Assembly (NCBI GenBank): GCA_013398295.1
Contig: VZSF01003595.1
Coordinates: 551,190 to 615,189, forward strand
Source: Chionis minor
Lineage: Eukaryota > Chordata > Aves > Charadriiformes > Chionididae
DNA length: 64,000 nt
Direction: 5' to 3'
Both the position numbers and the translations under genes were made by a program. This document shows positions 1 to 13,400 of the stretch, piece by piece. Below the pieces are notes generated by a model. It was given only the letters and a program-made list of their open reading frames with translations, made no database searches and was not told where the DNA came from. Position 1 is the first letter of the stretch; every line of letters starts with the position of its first letter.

Positions 1-2284
1 GGGCACCACGGTGCTGCCGGGACGGACTTTGCTCTTTTAAAATGCATATGGAGCCGCTCCCTGTGCATTTGGCACATGTTGATGCAACCCAGGCACAGGG
101 GCAATGCCAGCACCTTAACAAAGTTGAACTTAAAGGTAGCTCGGGGATGGAATGGGTCCCTCAGCGCAGCGCTGGGTTGCCCTGGTTCCATCTGTGAGGT
201 GCACGGGAACCCAGATGTTGCTGTAAAACCAAGTCCCGGGAATTGGGGACACCCACCAAGCACCCAGCCAAACAGAAACAGCCCATCAGCCCCGCAGGTA
301 GGTGCTGCGCAAGCTAAACCTGCCCACCAAAGGGAATGCAGGAGCTTCAATTGTGGGATTAAAGTCAATTTACTTTGTGACATGGATTTAGATTACCACC
401 CGGTTACGGCGCGATTAGATGGGCTCAATGTCACTCTGGAGGGGAGGGAGGGTAATGCCCTTGCTAAAAAATAATATCCTTCCTCCGGCTAACAAAATTG
501 CTAAATTGGAGCAATCCGCTCCTCCGAGACCATGCAGCCGAGGCAGGTGTGCGACGCAACGCTGTTTGCACGCTCGGCAAGGCAGTAAATAACAAAGCGT
601 GGTGTTCCAGCCCTCTCACGCCTCCCGCGAGGAAAACGCCGGGGAGGAGAGCCATGGCCAGCCAGCGGGGTGCCAGGGTTCATGCCTACTGTCTCTTACG
701 TGGGTAAGACAGAAAGGAAGATGATTTTGAGCTGCAGACAGAGGCACAGAGAGCTCTCTGCAATCCCTCTGGCTTCACTTCACCAAGGTCTCTGTTTACC
801 AAGCCAGCTCCCTCCCTGCCAAATGCAAACATGATCCTTAGGGGAATAATGGAGCGAATAATTTGGATGAAAAAGCTCTAAAAAAAAAAAAAAAAGGAAG
901 ACATCCAACAAATACTTCAGGGAACAACTGAGGAAGGGATTTCCAAAAATTCATATGCGTAAGCGGTTGCTCTTAGGGGAAAGCCAGTCTGAGTGATCCC
1001 AGGAGCCACTGTTTCAGCCCTGTGCTGGGATACCCCTGTCTGCCCCAACGGCCTCCAGCACCCAGTAAGGTTGGCTCTATTTCTGAGTATGCCCAGTGGT
1101 TACCCACAGGCAGAAACCACAGAAACAACCTCAGGACATACACAGCAGCTTTAAAATAAATAATTAAATAAAATAATTAAAAAAAAAAAAAAAGACAAAC
1201 CCAATTCTTGCACTCTTCATCTTGGAGAAAGCCCGAGGTCCTTCACCATCCCGTCCTGCCCTCCAGGCTGAGCAAACCACGGTGAAACCCCACGCGCTTC
1301 CTGCAGGGCAGAGCATGGCACAGCCTCCCGGTGAGTGCAAGCCCGCGGGGACTGTGGATAAGGCAGAATTAATTACCTATCTCTCTTCCTTTTTTGATTT
1401 TCTCTCCCAGAGATGGATGGCCACCAGCCTGCACGGTCTGAGCAAGCAGGAGAGGGCCAAGGGGAAAGTAATCTGCTCCCACTTTTATTTGCCTGGCAGC
1501 AGGCTCATGTTGGGGATTTGGTACTTAAACCTCTGCATCAGTCCTGGCTCTGCCACCCCAGTGCCATCCCTGATCCCTCGCACCACAGCAGCCTCCTGCC
1601 ACACGTGCACCCTATGAACAGACATGAAAGAGCATCGTTCACACGTGTGTGAATAACTGATGCTGCTGCAATATTGATTTAGCTGTGCAGTCCTCTGAAT
1701 GCTACATTAGCGTCCTATTAGCAGAGGGAGAAAAACCTCTCCTTCCCCTGGGCCAGCGCGGAGGAGCTGCGGAGCAGCCCAGCAGCCGTCGTGGCTGCTC
1801 CCCTTGGCAGGGCCGACAGCGGCACTCAGGAGGATTGAAAGGGAAGTTTGTTTTCAAGTCAGCTCAGTCCAGGTTTCTGGGTTTTCCAGATGGTTTGGCC
1901 GTCTGGGGATGCCTCTTGATGCCTTTCACAGAATGAGTGGAATATGGGAAATGTGAACTAACGTTAAAGTCCAAAGACAGATTGCAGGAATATTTTCTTC
2001 TATTCAAAGCAGGAGAATAAAAATACAGATGTGTCAAGAAATTGAAGGGTGGCTTTTCCCCTTCACTGCTATAGTTGTGGGATTCTTTTTATAGCCCAAA
2101 TACTGATGTAAAATGAGCCTTTCCTAAAATGTATAAAGTTAAGGGTCTGCTTCTGCAGAGGAGATTGCTATTTCAATGCAGGATAATCCCGTGTGTGCAA
2201 GAAACAGGAGGCTGGAGGAAAAGCAGGGGATTCCTGAGGAGGGCATCCCCGGATGAACCATGGCTGACAAAGAGCTGTGCAATA
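1..2284. other. Intergenic, no gene recognised
   Basis: Unique sequence with mixed GC content. Every open frame is short, lacks any family resemblance I know, and has no splice-site framework. Two A runs are the only simple repeats. Confidence 0.6.
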
Positions 2285-2330
2285 TTGCAGATGGACTAGA
2301 TGATCGTCATTGGTCTCTTCCAACCAAACT
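2285..2330 (+). mobile_element. CR1 3'-end remnant next to a microsatellite
   Basis: The words GATGGACTAGATGATCGTC and GGTCTCTTCCAACCAAACT match the CR1 3' end. Where the normal ATTCTATGATTCT tail should follow, an (ATCCT)n array begins. Confidence 0.7.
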
Positions 2331-2425
2331 ATCCTATCCTATCCTATCCTATCCTATCCTATCCTATCCTATCCTATCCTATCCTATCCTATCCTATCCC
2401 ATCCTATCCTATCCTATCCTATCCT
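2331..2425. repeat. (ATCCT)n pentanucleotide microsatellite
   Basis: About 19 units over 95 bp with a single T-to-C change at position 2400. It yields a spurious SYPIL-repeat open frame. It abuts a CR1 tail and probably grew from it. Confidence 0.97.
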
Positions 2426-2819
2426 AGTTCTGTTTGTGTTGGTGACCATCCCTGAAGTAGCAGGAGCATCTTCCAGACGCCTGCGCTGTGCCTGGGCGAG
2501 CATGGGATGGGCTCACTCTGGCCACAGCAGCTCCAGTAGCTCCTAGGGAGCCCCTGCGAAGCACCCAAGCCGCTGCCCCATTTCATCTGTCACCCCCGGA
2601 GCCAGCGGTCCTCACAGGGACCTTCTTTTGCACCCACAGCCCTTGGGAAACCTCCATTTCCACTTGCTGTTCTCAAGGAGAGTTTCTGCAGCTCCAGCAT
2701 CAGCCCCGCACAGAGGAGAAGGCACGCTCACTGCCTGACTTAAACAAGAAAATCCATACATGGTAGAAAAGTTTTTAAAAGGCATAATCATTTCGATCTC
2801 AGATAGAGCCAGCACACGA

Positions 2820-3260
2820 TGGAAAGAATTTCACAATTGGCAGGGCAGGAGAATCAATTTAAGGTGTTTACACAATGCAAAGCTCCCAGTGTATAATTAT
2901 CATTTTATAGTCAATCAATTGTAATTCTGATCCAGGAGCACAGCACGGTAAAATTAGCATTCAGGAGCACCTTTGATAAATTAGCAAGGATTATGGAGTC
3001 TGTGTTTGCAGAGATTTTGGTCTGGCACTAGGGGAGGATTTAAAAATGGCAAAGTTTTTGCCTCTGCAGCTGAATACACCAGGGGCTGAGGAATTTAAAG
3101 CTGTTTAGTTCTGGAAGAGAAGTAGGATTAAAGCTATGGAGAGGGCAGGCATCTATTCTGTATTTGATTAGGAGTTTTATGATGCAAAGAAGCTTTGGGG
3201 AATGCTTCAGCTCTCCGTGCACAGGATTATACACAGCACTGTATTAATTATCAGTATTAG
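2820..3260. promoter_or_regulatory. AT-rich island, candidate conserved non-coding element
   Basis: A block of AT-rich, non-repetitive sequence stands out from GC-rich surroundings, with words such as TATAATTATCATTTTATAG, CAATCAATTGTAATTC and GATAAATTAGCAAGG. Homeodomain-type TAATTA/ATTA cores are frequent. Conservation cannot be tested here. Confidence 0.3.
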
Positions 3261-6200
3261 AATAACACCTAGAAACCCTAGTGGTGTGCAGAGCCCTCCT
3301 GTTCAAGGCACTGAATGTTTCGGGTTTGATCCAAATCCTGCTGAAGTCACCCAGGATCTGAGCCCACCGATCCCCCCGGGGTCTGCATAAGGCCCCTGGA
3401 AGAGATGGCTGGATCCAGTGAAAGTGCTCAGGAGCTTCCCAGGGACCCCTCTCTGCTGCTGCTGCAGATCAGGGCGACCCCAAACCAGGCGCAATAAGAA
3501 GCTGTTTTCAAAGGGATAGTGAGATCGTGGTGAAATCACCCCAAATCACCCGAGTGCAGCCGCAAATCTTTCCCAAATGAAACCTCAGGTGGAGGTTTTG
3601 GAAACCAAAATCCTTAACCCCGTGAGCTTACAAACTCGACATCATCCTTTGCCCAACACACATCCCCGCAACAGGTCCGTGTCCTTGTCCCCAAGAGCTG
3701 GATGCGGCGTTTCTCCCCACCAAGGTGCCATTTTGCAAGGGACCCTGCGACCGTGGGAGCGGTGCTGAGCCCGGGTGGGTTGGGGTGCCCTGGGTGCATT
3801 TCCTACACAGGGTTTGTCTATCTTGGGCACACGGCTCAGCCAAAAAGGCCACGCTGGGCTCCTTGTAACAATCTTATGACCTGCCCCAAGTCCTTTTGGG
3901 AAGCCTCGGTCACAGCCGAGCTTACTTCAAGCATGATGCAGACCAGAAACATAGCCCTTTCTTTTCAAAAGGTGAAAGCATCCTCAGCGGGGTTGAAAAG
4001 CCAAACCCCCAAAAAGCTTCAGTGGGGCCAAAATCAGTCAGCACTTGGGTGTCAGGAAAGGCAAGACAGACTCATCGCAGACTGACAGTGGCTCCCGGGA
4101 AACCCCGGCACTGTCCGCCCGTCTCCCTGGGTCTTAGGACCTCAGGCCTGAAAGCGCTCCCAGAAACCAGCAGAAAACTAGTCCAGTAAAAAGATCCAGT
4201 AAAAGTAGATGCGTTTCTGCCAGGTGTATGACTTACAGGGGCTCACAGACTTCACGCGGAGGAAAGTGGCTGCTGAACTGAGAAGCTGAGGGTCTGGGTG
4301 GCTGCTGGCAGGAGGGGCTGGAAGGATGTGTTTGGGGATGGGCAGTACCGTGCACACCAGCTCCCCATCCACCTGCCCCTACGAGCCTTTTCCTTTGGGA
4401 AAAGGAGGAATTTGGAAACCCGCAGCCCCAGAGGAGCCAGGCGGCCACCAGGCTTTGCCCCCTTGGCCTGTCCCATCAGACTCCTTTCCTACATTCCCTT
4501 TTAGCAGCACAATTAATAGACAAAAAGGGATGAGGAGGGGGAAAAAAAGAAGAAAAAGGGCCCCAAGCAGCAGCTGGGTACAGGAACTGTGTGACCGACA
4601 CTCTCTTATCAGCCCTGTCCTTGGGGAAGACACTGCCGGGCTCTTTACTGCAGGGAGGGGAAGCTGCTCTGTATGCACAGCCCACCCCTCATCTGTGTCG
4701 GCTTTATCATGGTAATACCAGGAGCCCAGTCTGGTGGCAATAATCTCCTCATTCTCTGCCATTTCCTCAAGGGGGTAAAGATCATGGAGCATTAACACAA
4801 CGGATGTGCACTTTGAACCAGAAGCTGTTCCCTGGGCTATAAATCACAGCCTGCCACCGCTGCACAATGGCCCTGAAATTAATTACCCCATCGCTTTGCC
4901 AAAGAGAAAGCGCCTTGTGCCGCTGCGGATGCACGCACTGGCAGACACACAGACCTAAGGGACAGCTCTGGGGACGTGCCATGGGGTGGCCAGAGCCACC
5001 GAAGGTGCCCAGAGTCATGGTTGGTGCCTGGCTGCCAACTGGAGGCAAACCCTTGCTGCCAGCCCAGGGGTTTTTTGGATGCATGTCTCCTTTGAAACCT
5101 CTTTGGCCATGTAGCTCTGCCTGGGAAGGTCTGTCTGCTCCATCCTCATCCCCACGATGCTGCTGGAGAGCCAGGAGAGCCACAAAAATCCCAAGCTGGG
5201 CCACGGAGCCCAGTCATTCATCTTGGGGTAAATCCCCATGGTTTTGGTCCCTGTGCTGATGCAATTAGCTTGCCCACAGGCCATTGAAAGCCACTTTCTG
5301 TAGGCTTGAAGACAGGCTGCAGCATACAGCCCGGGCTTACGGGGAAGGCAGACCTAAAGAGCAAGATAATAGCAAAAAAGGGCAGGGAAGGAATATACTT
5401 CTTTCATTAAAACCAGCAAAACACAAGACATTTCTAACCTGTTTCAGTTTAAAATGTCATCCCCTCTTTTTACACCTTTCCCATCCGTTCTCAGAGACAG
5501 AAGGGAAGGGAACAAGGCAGAGGCAGCTCCTTGGACCGAGTGTCCCGCAATGCTTTTCCGGGTGACTCTTGGTTCCCAGTACCAACAACCAGCAGGAGAT
5601 TGGCTTGTTGCCGAACAGGGTTTGTCGCCCCAATTTGCCCATTTGCATGTTCACCAGAAAGTCTCCCACCACCAAGGGATGTCGCCGCATCCCTGCAAAC
5701 GTGTATTTTTCCCTCTAGCCTTTTTGGCTGAAGCTCTCTGCCAGCAGACGTCCCTCAAGGGACACATGGACAACCCCTTTCTGCCCTGACCAGCTGTCAC
5801 TTGCCGAATTTCACACCCAGGAAGACACGGTGGTGCTGCGGGGCTGCCAGCGTTGCCAGGCGGGAGCACGGCCCGGCAGGGATTGGCGGCAGGGATAGCT
5901 GCGGAACGGGGTTACCCTCGGGCTGCTCTGGGAGACGCTTTCCCTCTGCACCTCCTGCTGTCACACAAGATCGCTGCTTCTGAGGAATACAAACCCGCTT
6001 TCCCTTCCCCGCAGCCAAAAAGGTCACATCAAGCAAGCATTGAGATTTCCAGCTCAAACAGACTGTTCGGGGGTTGTTTGCAGTAATTTTTTGTTGGCTT
6101 TTTTTTTTTTTTTTTTTTTTTTACATCTCAAGAACTGGCGCAGCAGAGACTGTACTCAACATTTAGTCCTTGTCTCGCATGAAACGAAAGGAATCAAAAT

Positions 6201-8113
6201 GCAGTTGGCGCCCGGTCCATTCAGAGCATCTCCTGCCTGACCTCCAGATCCCCCTCCCACCCACTGCAAACTCTCACCTCGGCTCTTCCCATCTCGCCCT
6301 CGATGCCGGGGCTGGCAGTGCTGTCCCTCCATCTGTCCATCCCAGCAGGCCGGCCGCTCCTCCGAGACGTGCCGACAGCAGCCGTGATGAGAAGCCACAA
6401 GCTTCACTGCCTTTGGGAGCCGACACAGCAAAATTTATGTGGAAAAGAGACCCAAAAAACATCGGCACTAATGGAAGGGAGAGGTTGTATAGCACCACTG
6501 AAAATATGATCCAAGCGATGTACAGTGAAATGGCAGCATCCATCAGTTCCGAGATGTTTGCTTACAAATTGGAGGCTCTAGCTATTAGTTTTGTGACCAT
6601 TACAAAAGGGAAAGGGGAAATTACTGCGTGTTTTCAGCCTGGCTTTCCTCCCACCTGCCCTTCTCTGCATGAAAAGGTATGAAAGGACAAAGAAAGATGA
6701 ACCAAGCAACCAAAACATAGGCCACAGGAAAGCAAGTCCATTTATTTAAGAGACATTTACATTTAAGGAGAGAAAACTAAATCCATCCCCAAAAGAATGG
6801 CAGTGTTTAGCTGCTGCTCCTCTCTCCATCCCCATCGCAGCCCAGCACCGACAGCTCAATAAATAATGCACTGCATCCCCTTCTCACCTATCATGAAACG
6901 TCCAGCTAAGCTCTGTTGGTCTATGGCACAGTGCTTGCCTTAAAAAAAAAAAGAAATTAAAAAAAAAGAAGGGTTTCTTGGAAAATTAAGACAGGAAAGA
7001 TGGAAAAGCCAGCAAGGCAGCGCCTCACAGCCATGCCCATGTGGGAGCGGCGGTTCTGGGAGCACAGCTCCGAATTCATCACGGCGAAACCTGCCAGGAT
7101 GTGCCAGCAGCGGCTCCTCCATGGAGATGCTATACCAAGACGGAATCGTGCCGGGAAGTTAAGGGGGGTGGCCAAAGCATGGCCTCGGGACACCTCTCCC
7201 CGTGCCCTGGACCGGGGCAGCACCGAGAGGAAACCCCACTCTCAACCATCCCCAACAGGGCGCCCATCCTGGAGGTGTGTGCTCTTGGCCAGGGCTGTAT
7301 TCAACATCCAGGAGCTGCCTGGAGAGACAAGTTTTCAACTGCATATTGTTCTTCAAGTAAGAACCGCGATGCCCAGCTGAGAGACGACCCAGCACCGCCA
7401 CCACGCCTGCCCTGCGGCGCACGGGACACGGACGGCACCGTCTTCAGCACGAAAACCATCATCATCTCACAGGGACCACGGGTGCCGCACCCAGGAGTAC
7501 AAGGCAACCATCAAAGATATCTTCAGGGCAATTCTCCTGGAAAAACTTCTTTGCCTGACATTTACTACTGCAGCGTTAATTCTTTCTATTCGGCCACTCT
7601 ATAATAGGGACAGAAACCGAAGCATTTTGTACGTTGACTCTTGCAGGAGAATCTCTAATAGCCGTTTACAGCTGATGTGATAAAGCGAAAATAAAAAACC
7701 CCGCGCTCGGCAAGGCGAGGAACATCTCGCCCCTACATTGCCATTTTTAGCTATCCCAACGTACACCAGTGTTCAGAGGCAGAGCCCGGGGAAGGGCCCG
7801 CTTGTCGGCCCCGGAGTGACTGATACGGATGGAGGAGAGAAAGCCAAAGCCCTACCTGGCCGCAGGGAGGCTGCGCCGGGGCTGTGACTAACAGCCAAGA
7901 GCATCTTTTTCTAGGAAGAAACCTTTTATTTAAATTAAACCCTGTTTTCTGCTCACTCATGGTCACGCATCCATTGGCAACCTGAGCCGACATGACCACT
8001 ATATGAATTACTTTTTTCCTCCGAGTGTACACTACACCCAAAAGGAAGATAATGCCGTCCTTCCCGGAGAAGGCTGCTGTCGCCTGTCCCCCATCCCCAC
8101 CCACCGCTGGTCC
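3261..8113. other. Intergenic, no gene recognised
   Basis: GC-rich unique sequence, with a less GC-rich part around 6,420-6,620 and a poly-T at 6,100. I find no open frame with a recognisable domain and no exon-like block. Confidence 0.6.
6100..6122. repeat. Poly-T run
   Basis: About 23 consecutive T, following TTTTTTGTTGGC. Similar A or T runs of 13-22 bases occur at about 881-895, 1182-1194, 13040-13057, 19739-19753, 24830-24843, 26298-26319, 43430-43450 and 46141-46155. None has a recognisable retrotransposon body attached. Confidence 0.9.
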
Positions 8114-8176
8114 TTATGGGACTCGATGGTCTTTATGGGTCCCTTCCAACTCAAGATATTCCGTGATTCTGTGAGA
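8114..8176 (+). mobile_element. Short CR1 3'-end fragment
   Basis: About 60 bp: GGGACTCGATGGTCTTTATG, GGTCCCTTCCAACTCAAGA, then TTCCGTGATTCTGTGA. It is the very 3' end of CR1 with its octamer-type tail. Confidence 0.8.
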
Positions 8177-10009
8177 GTTTATGCTGCAGAAAACATTTTT
8201 GGGGTCCAGAGGAGCCGTCGCTGCCTGAAGCCCTGTCTCCCTCCCCGTTTGCACGTCCAGGCTTTGCTGCCCCCGTAGACACCCCCTTATGCACCACGGT
8301 ACGGATGTGCCTGGAAACAACCTCCCGAGGGACAGAGCGGGGAAAATACATTTTCAATTAAGTGTTTTCAGCTGAAGTTTTTATAACCAAAAGGCCCCAG
8401 AACAGGAACAAAAGCTTCCTTTCAGGGAAAATAAATGTTTGATGAGGAATTTAATGAAAACCAGCGCAACTCGGGGAGAGGGGGGTGGGGAGGGATTGTG
8501 CCAAGATGGTGTGTTGCTGCGTTTTGGAGGACATTAGGTCCCCTGGCCCAGGCCACCCAGGACAAGGCTCGCTGGTCCATCGGGACAGCGTCTCCTCAAC
8601 TGTCCTGTGCCTCCCGTCCCCACCATCCTGGTTTTACAGGAGACAAGTGACCAAACCCCAGGCTCTCAGAAGCCCAGAGGGGACCAGGGCTGGTCTCTTG
8701 TGGGGAGACCCAGAGCCCCACCAGCCCCTTGCCTTCCCAAACCAAAACTGCTGCTTCAAAGCCCTGGTTCAGCAGGGAGGAGGCAAAAGCAGGGAGCTGA
8801 CTCTGTGCTTGCAGGGACCCCATGCCTCTTTACCCACTGGAAGAGGATGCTTCAGGCCTCTTTTCCTCCTCAGCAGATGACCCATGCAAGCATCACCTCA
8901 TCCTGCTGTAGAGAAAAGCTTTCTCAAGACCCTGTATCAAAGACCTGCCTTGAATATATATATAAAAAACATATTTTTTTTTTTTCCTTCTAATAATAAA
9001 ACATTTAGTTCTAGGTCACTAAGCAAAGGAGATGGAAGAGGAGAGAGAGAGCTGCTCTGATCTCTTTTGCAGCTTTTTATAGAGAAATGTTCTGCTTAAC
9101 TGCCTTTCTGAGGGAAAAAAAACCCTGCCCACAGTATAAATGGGGACTGGCCATCAGCCAAGGCTGCCTGGCTTTAACCTGCCGGCATTATCAGCTCTGG
9201 GGTCTCACTGGTAACCAAAGGTAAGCAGTAATTTAAAAGAGTAGTGTAAAAGCCCATTTTCCCTGGCTGGAAGAGCCAGATATTCACAGGAGAGCTGAAC
9301 AGCCACAACCAGCCCCAAAAACATCCATCTGCAGCAGACCCTGAGCAAGGAGATGGGGAGGGAGGGCCCCGGGCCGGCTCTAGCCAGGGGGAGCAGGACA
9401 TCGCCTGGACCGGGATGCTCCGCACCCAAAGGAGACAGGAGACCCAGCTCTGCCCCTTCCCTTCCCTGGTGCCCCAGCCCCACCACAGCTCCCCGGTGAC
9501 ACAACATCCCCCTTCCCACACGGATCCTCGGTGGCTTATTAATCTTTCCCCATCAGTCACGCTCTCCGTCACTTCACCGGTTTTTATTCCCCTTGTCTAA
9601 ATTTCCTCTAATCTGTTGGATATTCCTGGTGTGAAGAATAACTCACAGGTGGTTTCCCCACCACCAGGAGCTGTGGCACGTTGTGGGAGCCTGGGCAGGG
9701 GGTGAGGCAGCAGTAAAGCAGATGGGGAAGACGATGGCACAGCAATTTGGGTGGCAGCGGGTGATGTGAAGTGCCGGACATGCAGGCTCAGTCCTGAAAA
9801 CCCTCCAGGGACCACAATATGGCCATGGCCACGTGCAACCAGCTGGTGAGACCATGGGGAGCTCAGCAGCTCTGCAAGCCAGCAGGCCTCCCCCGAGAGT
9901 GCTGGCTGATGCAAAGGGTCTGGATTTAGCCTTCCACTAATGCTTACATCCCGGCAAACACTGCAGGAAATCAACTCGCTTTGCCCCAAATCACGGCGGT
10001 ATTGCAGGA
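8177..10009. other. Intergenic, no gene recognised
   Basis: Unique sequence between a CR1 tail and an AT-rich island. Only short, domain-free open frames and a T-rich run near 8,970. Confidence 0.6.
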
Positions 10010-10420
10010 ATAATGCTGGAGAAATAAAGAGAAGGGGAGCGCGGAACTAGCGCTGGGATTTGGCTGGATTAAACCGAATATGAATTTAAAGTACTGGAAG
10101 TTCATACACTCCTATAGCAATATCCTATAAAGCTTTATGCATATTGATTTAGATAAAGAACAGTTTGCTTATTTTTTATTCCACATTATGAACCAATAAG
10201 CGAGCAAAACCCAAGTCATTACTGAAAAGCAGGCGCTCACGTAAGCCTTACAGAAAATGTCTGTCTCGTGGCTTGATAGCCATAACAAAAATGATTAATA
10301 ATCTGCTGCAGACACTTATAATTGCAATAGCTTCCTCTTGTGAATTTAAATAGTTTTCTTGAATTACTGCCTTTGACATAATCAATAAAGCTGAGTTATT
10401 GCTTTATCAGGCAGTTCGGT
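10010..10420. promoter_or_regulatory. AT-rich island, candidate conserved non-coding element
   Basis: About 400 bp of non-repetitive AT-rich DNA, including TTTATGCATATTGATTTAGA (an octamer-like ATGCATAT), ATGATTAATAATCTGC and CAATAAAGCTGAGTTATTGC. GC-rich DNA lies on both sides. This is the typical look of a deeply conserved vertebrate enhancer, but that is inference from composition only. Confidence 0.35.
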
Positions 10421-13400
10421 ATGGCGGAGGGAGAAGCAGAAACCTGGGGAGCCAAAATTGCTCCAAAAATTCAAAGCCAGGGGCTTGTCCCCAGCAGGGC
10501 TGGGCCACCGCGGCCACAGAGCCTCTCCAGGCTTATTTATAACCCTTTAAACAGACTTGACAGCGAGCTAGAGACAGAATGGGAACCCATCACAGCCCAG
10601 CAACAAATATTTAATAACTACTTGTAAACCCAAGCAATATGTTTAACTTTTCCCGTTCCCTATAAAAGCACTCTTATTTAGCCTAGAGCGGGCTCTGAAG
10701 TTAAATATAGGGTATTACGGCATGCCAGGGTCTTGGGGGGACACTGGGAGAGTTTCTGGGCCAGAATTTCCATCCTCTCAATGTGGAAAACTGCGTGAGC
10801 TTCACCCCAGGGTAACCCACGCCAGCAGCCCGAGGCAGCAACGCTTCCCTGTCCCCAAATGAGGCTTTTCACAACAACCAACAGCGAGCAGAAATATTTA
10901 ATTTTCTAGTTGCAGATTAAACCCAGGAATTTATAGATTTCCCCCCCTCCCCCCTGAAGAAAATAATATTTCTTTCTAATAGGCAGAAAAAAGAAAGAAC
11001 TCATTTCGAGCTTCCAGGCAAGTGCTCTGATTTGGTAAAACTCTGCTTTAATTCAATACCCTTTCACACAAACTTCATTAATTAAAGAAAAACGCTCCAA
11101 AACTATCAACTAGATAACTATAGGCCAGAGCAGAACGTTCCAAAGAGGTGCTGCCCCCTGCACCGTCCCTCTTGACTCGCCACCGTGACCATCACAGCAT
11201 CTGCTTCTCCTCCTGCCCCTGGGAAGATGGGTCAGGATGGGTTTGAGCGACACCAAGAAGCTCCTCGAGTAGCCCGGCGATGCTTTGGGGACAGATCCTG
11301 CTTTCTGGCCACATCCCACACTGGTGGGAAGAAGCCTAAAAATGGGATTGTCTAAAAATAATCTCCCTGAGGTCAGCAGCGTCTTGGGGACCAAGTGGTC
11401 TCGCAGAAGAGAGAGGTTTCCATTTTTTAGGCCAAACTAAATGTTGACTTTTTATTAGTTTGGGGTTTTTTTTAAAGCTAGCTATCTCATTCCCTGACCG
11501 AGCATGGAAACAACTACCCTAGTGAGAACCCAGTTTCAAATTTGGCTCCCCACTGCAAACAGATAATGCATTAACAAGATTTTATGGTCAGATAAAGTAA
11601 TTTTTTTTTTGTTTCTAAATTCATGCCTTTGATAGATTCTTTGAAGTGCAAAATATTTCCTTTTAATAAATGCTGTGCTATGTCAGCATTAAACTATGGT
11701 TTTTTCCATGAGAATCCTCTGCTAGAGGATCTCCCCAGCCAGCAAAAACACCCCCAAAATTAGGAATACAATTCTCCCGGGGTTAACAAGGACTTCCCAT
11801 AACTCACGCTGACTCTCTGCCCTAATAGAGATGGATGAGTCACAGGTGGGGCCACTCAGAGAAAAATCACATTTTTCATTTTGATAGCACCTTTTAACAG
11901 GAGCTCTCAAAGTGCTTGAAAAACCTTCAGTGTCGCTTCCCAGGCGTGGGGCAGGGAGGGAAATTCCCCCTCAGGGAGCGGGCCAAGGCAAGCTTTTCTG
12001 TTTTTCTCTCCCCCTGTTCCATCCAGCCCAAACCCAGCCCAATGCCAGGAAAACCTCATCGGTGCCAGACAGGATCCTGTGCCTCGCCTTAAAGTCAGCA
12101 TCCCAGACCAGCGTTTCCTTGTACACAGATGAAGACATCCCCAAGTTTTCCCAGGAGACAAAAAACAATAAATAAATTTTAAAACCCCACTACCGGTTGG
12201 CTCCATCTGTTCTCTCAGCACCACAGCGGAGACAACACAACAAATATTTCCAAAAGGATTGTTTCTTTTAAAGAGATAAATGAGCAAAATCTTGTTAAGT
12301 TGAAGACTAGAAACAAGTACAAGGTGACAATTTTTTCCTCTCTGGGAAGGAAATGTTTCTTTTTCTTGACTAACCAAACTGCGCAAGCATCTTCTCTCGT
12401 CGCCTTAATTCCCCAGTGGCTGACGCCGCGCACTGGGTAAAGCCTCGCACAGCAGGAGAGCACCTACCGCGCTCCCCGTAACATCTCCTCTGGGGGGAAA
12501 AAAGGGATTAACACACATAATCGAATCCCAGTTTTAGCAGAAACCTTTCTTTAATTTAATCAGCATCATGGATATTACACTAGCGACGTGTTAAGCTAAT
12601 ATACGAGGACACCATTGCTGAAGAATTAAAATGATTGAAAACCAGCGGCGACACCGGGGGGTGGGAGGGTTTGTGGAGATGCTCGACGTCTGCCTGTGGG
12701 TTCTCCCAGCTTGAGCCCAGGCAGTAAGTCCTGCAGTGCCAATGGAGCAACACACAGTGGGGAGATAAAGCTAAATTTAGGAGCATCATTTTGAGGAGAA
12801 GCCGATTATTTCTCTTAGATGGGGGCTAAGCAGTAAGACAAAGCTGAGGCATGAAATACGCCCTCAAGCAACGCACCCACGTGGGTTTTGGGTCCCATCA
12901 GAGCTGGACATGACCAGACCTCAAAGCTGCCAAATGAACTACCCCAAACACGGGCTTCGTTTGGTGAACAAAATTGCCCATGCCCCAAAGCAGCTCCTGT
13001 ATTCCTAGTTCAGCCTCAGAAGATGTCAGGAAATTAAGGAAAAAAAAAAAAAAAAAACCCTATTGCAGCAGTGACTGCCACTGAGGAGGCTCTGCGGGAA
13101 CGGCAAGTGCTGGCAAGCAGAAGGCAATGTTCCCGTGTTAACGCCGGAGCAGTGACATCTTCTTCAAGGACAAAAATGAAGATAAAGTTCCCGTCCCCAG
13201 ACAAAATGATTGACGATGGCAAGGGAAGGCACAGGTTCTGGGGAAAGGGGAAAAAGCAAGCTGAAAATGCCTGGAAATGGGAGATGCTCACTTGGAACTG
13301 CTGCAACAGGGCAGTGCCGGGCCAGATCCTGCCCCACACGGAGCCGTCCCAGCTGGGAGCCTGTGCTGCTCCTCATCCCCTTCCCGGCTTGTATCATCCT

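Noticed and set aside
2310..2546. SYPIL-repeat protein
   Set aside because: Translation of the (ATCCT)n microsatellite.
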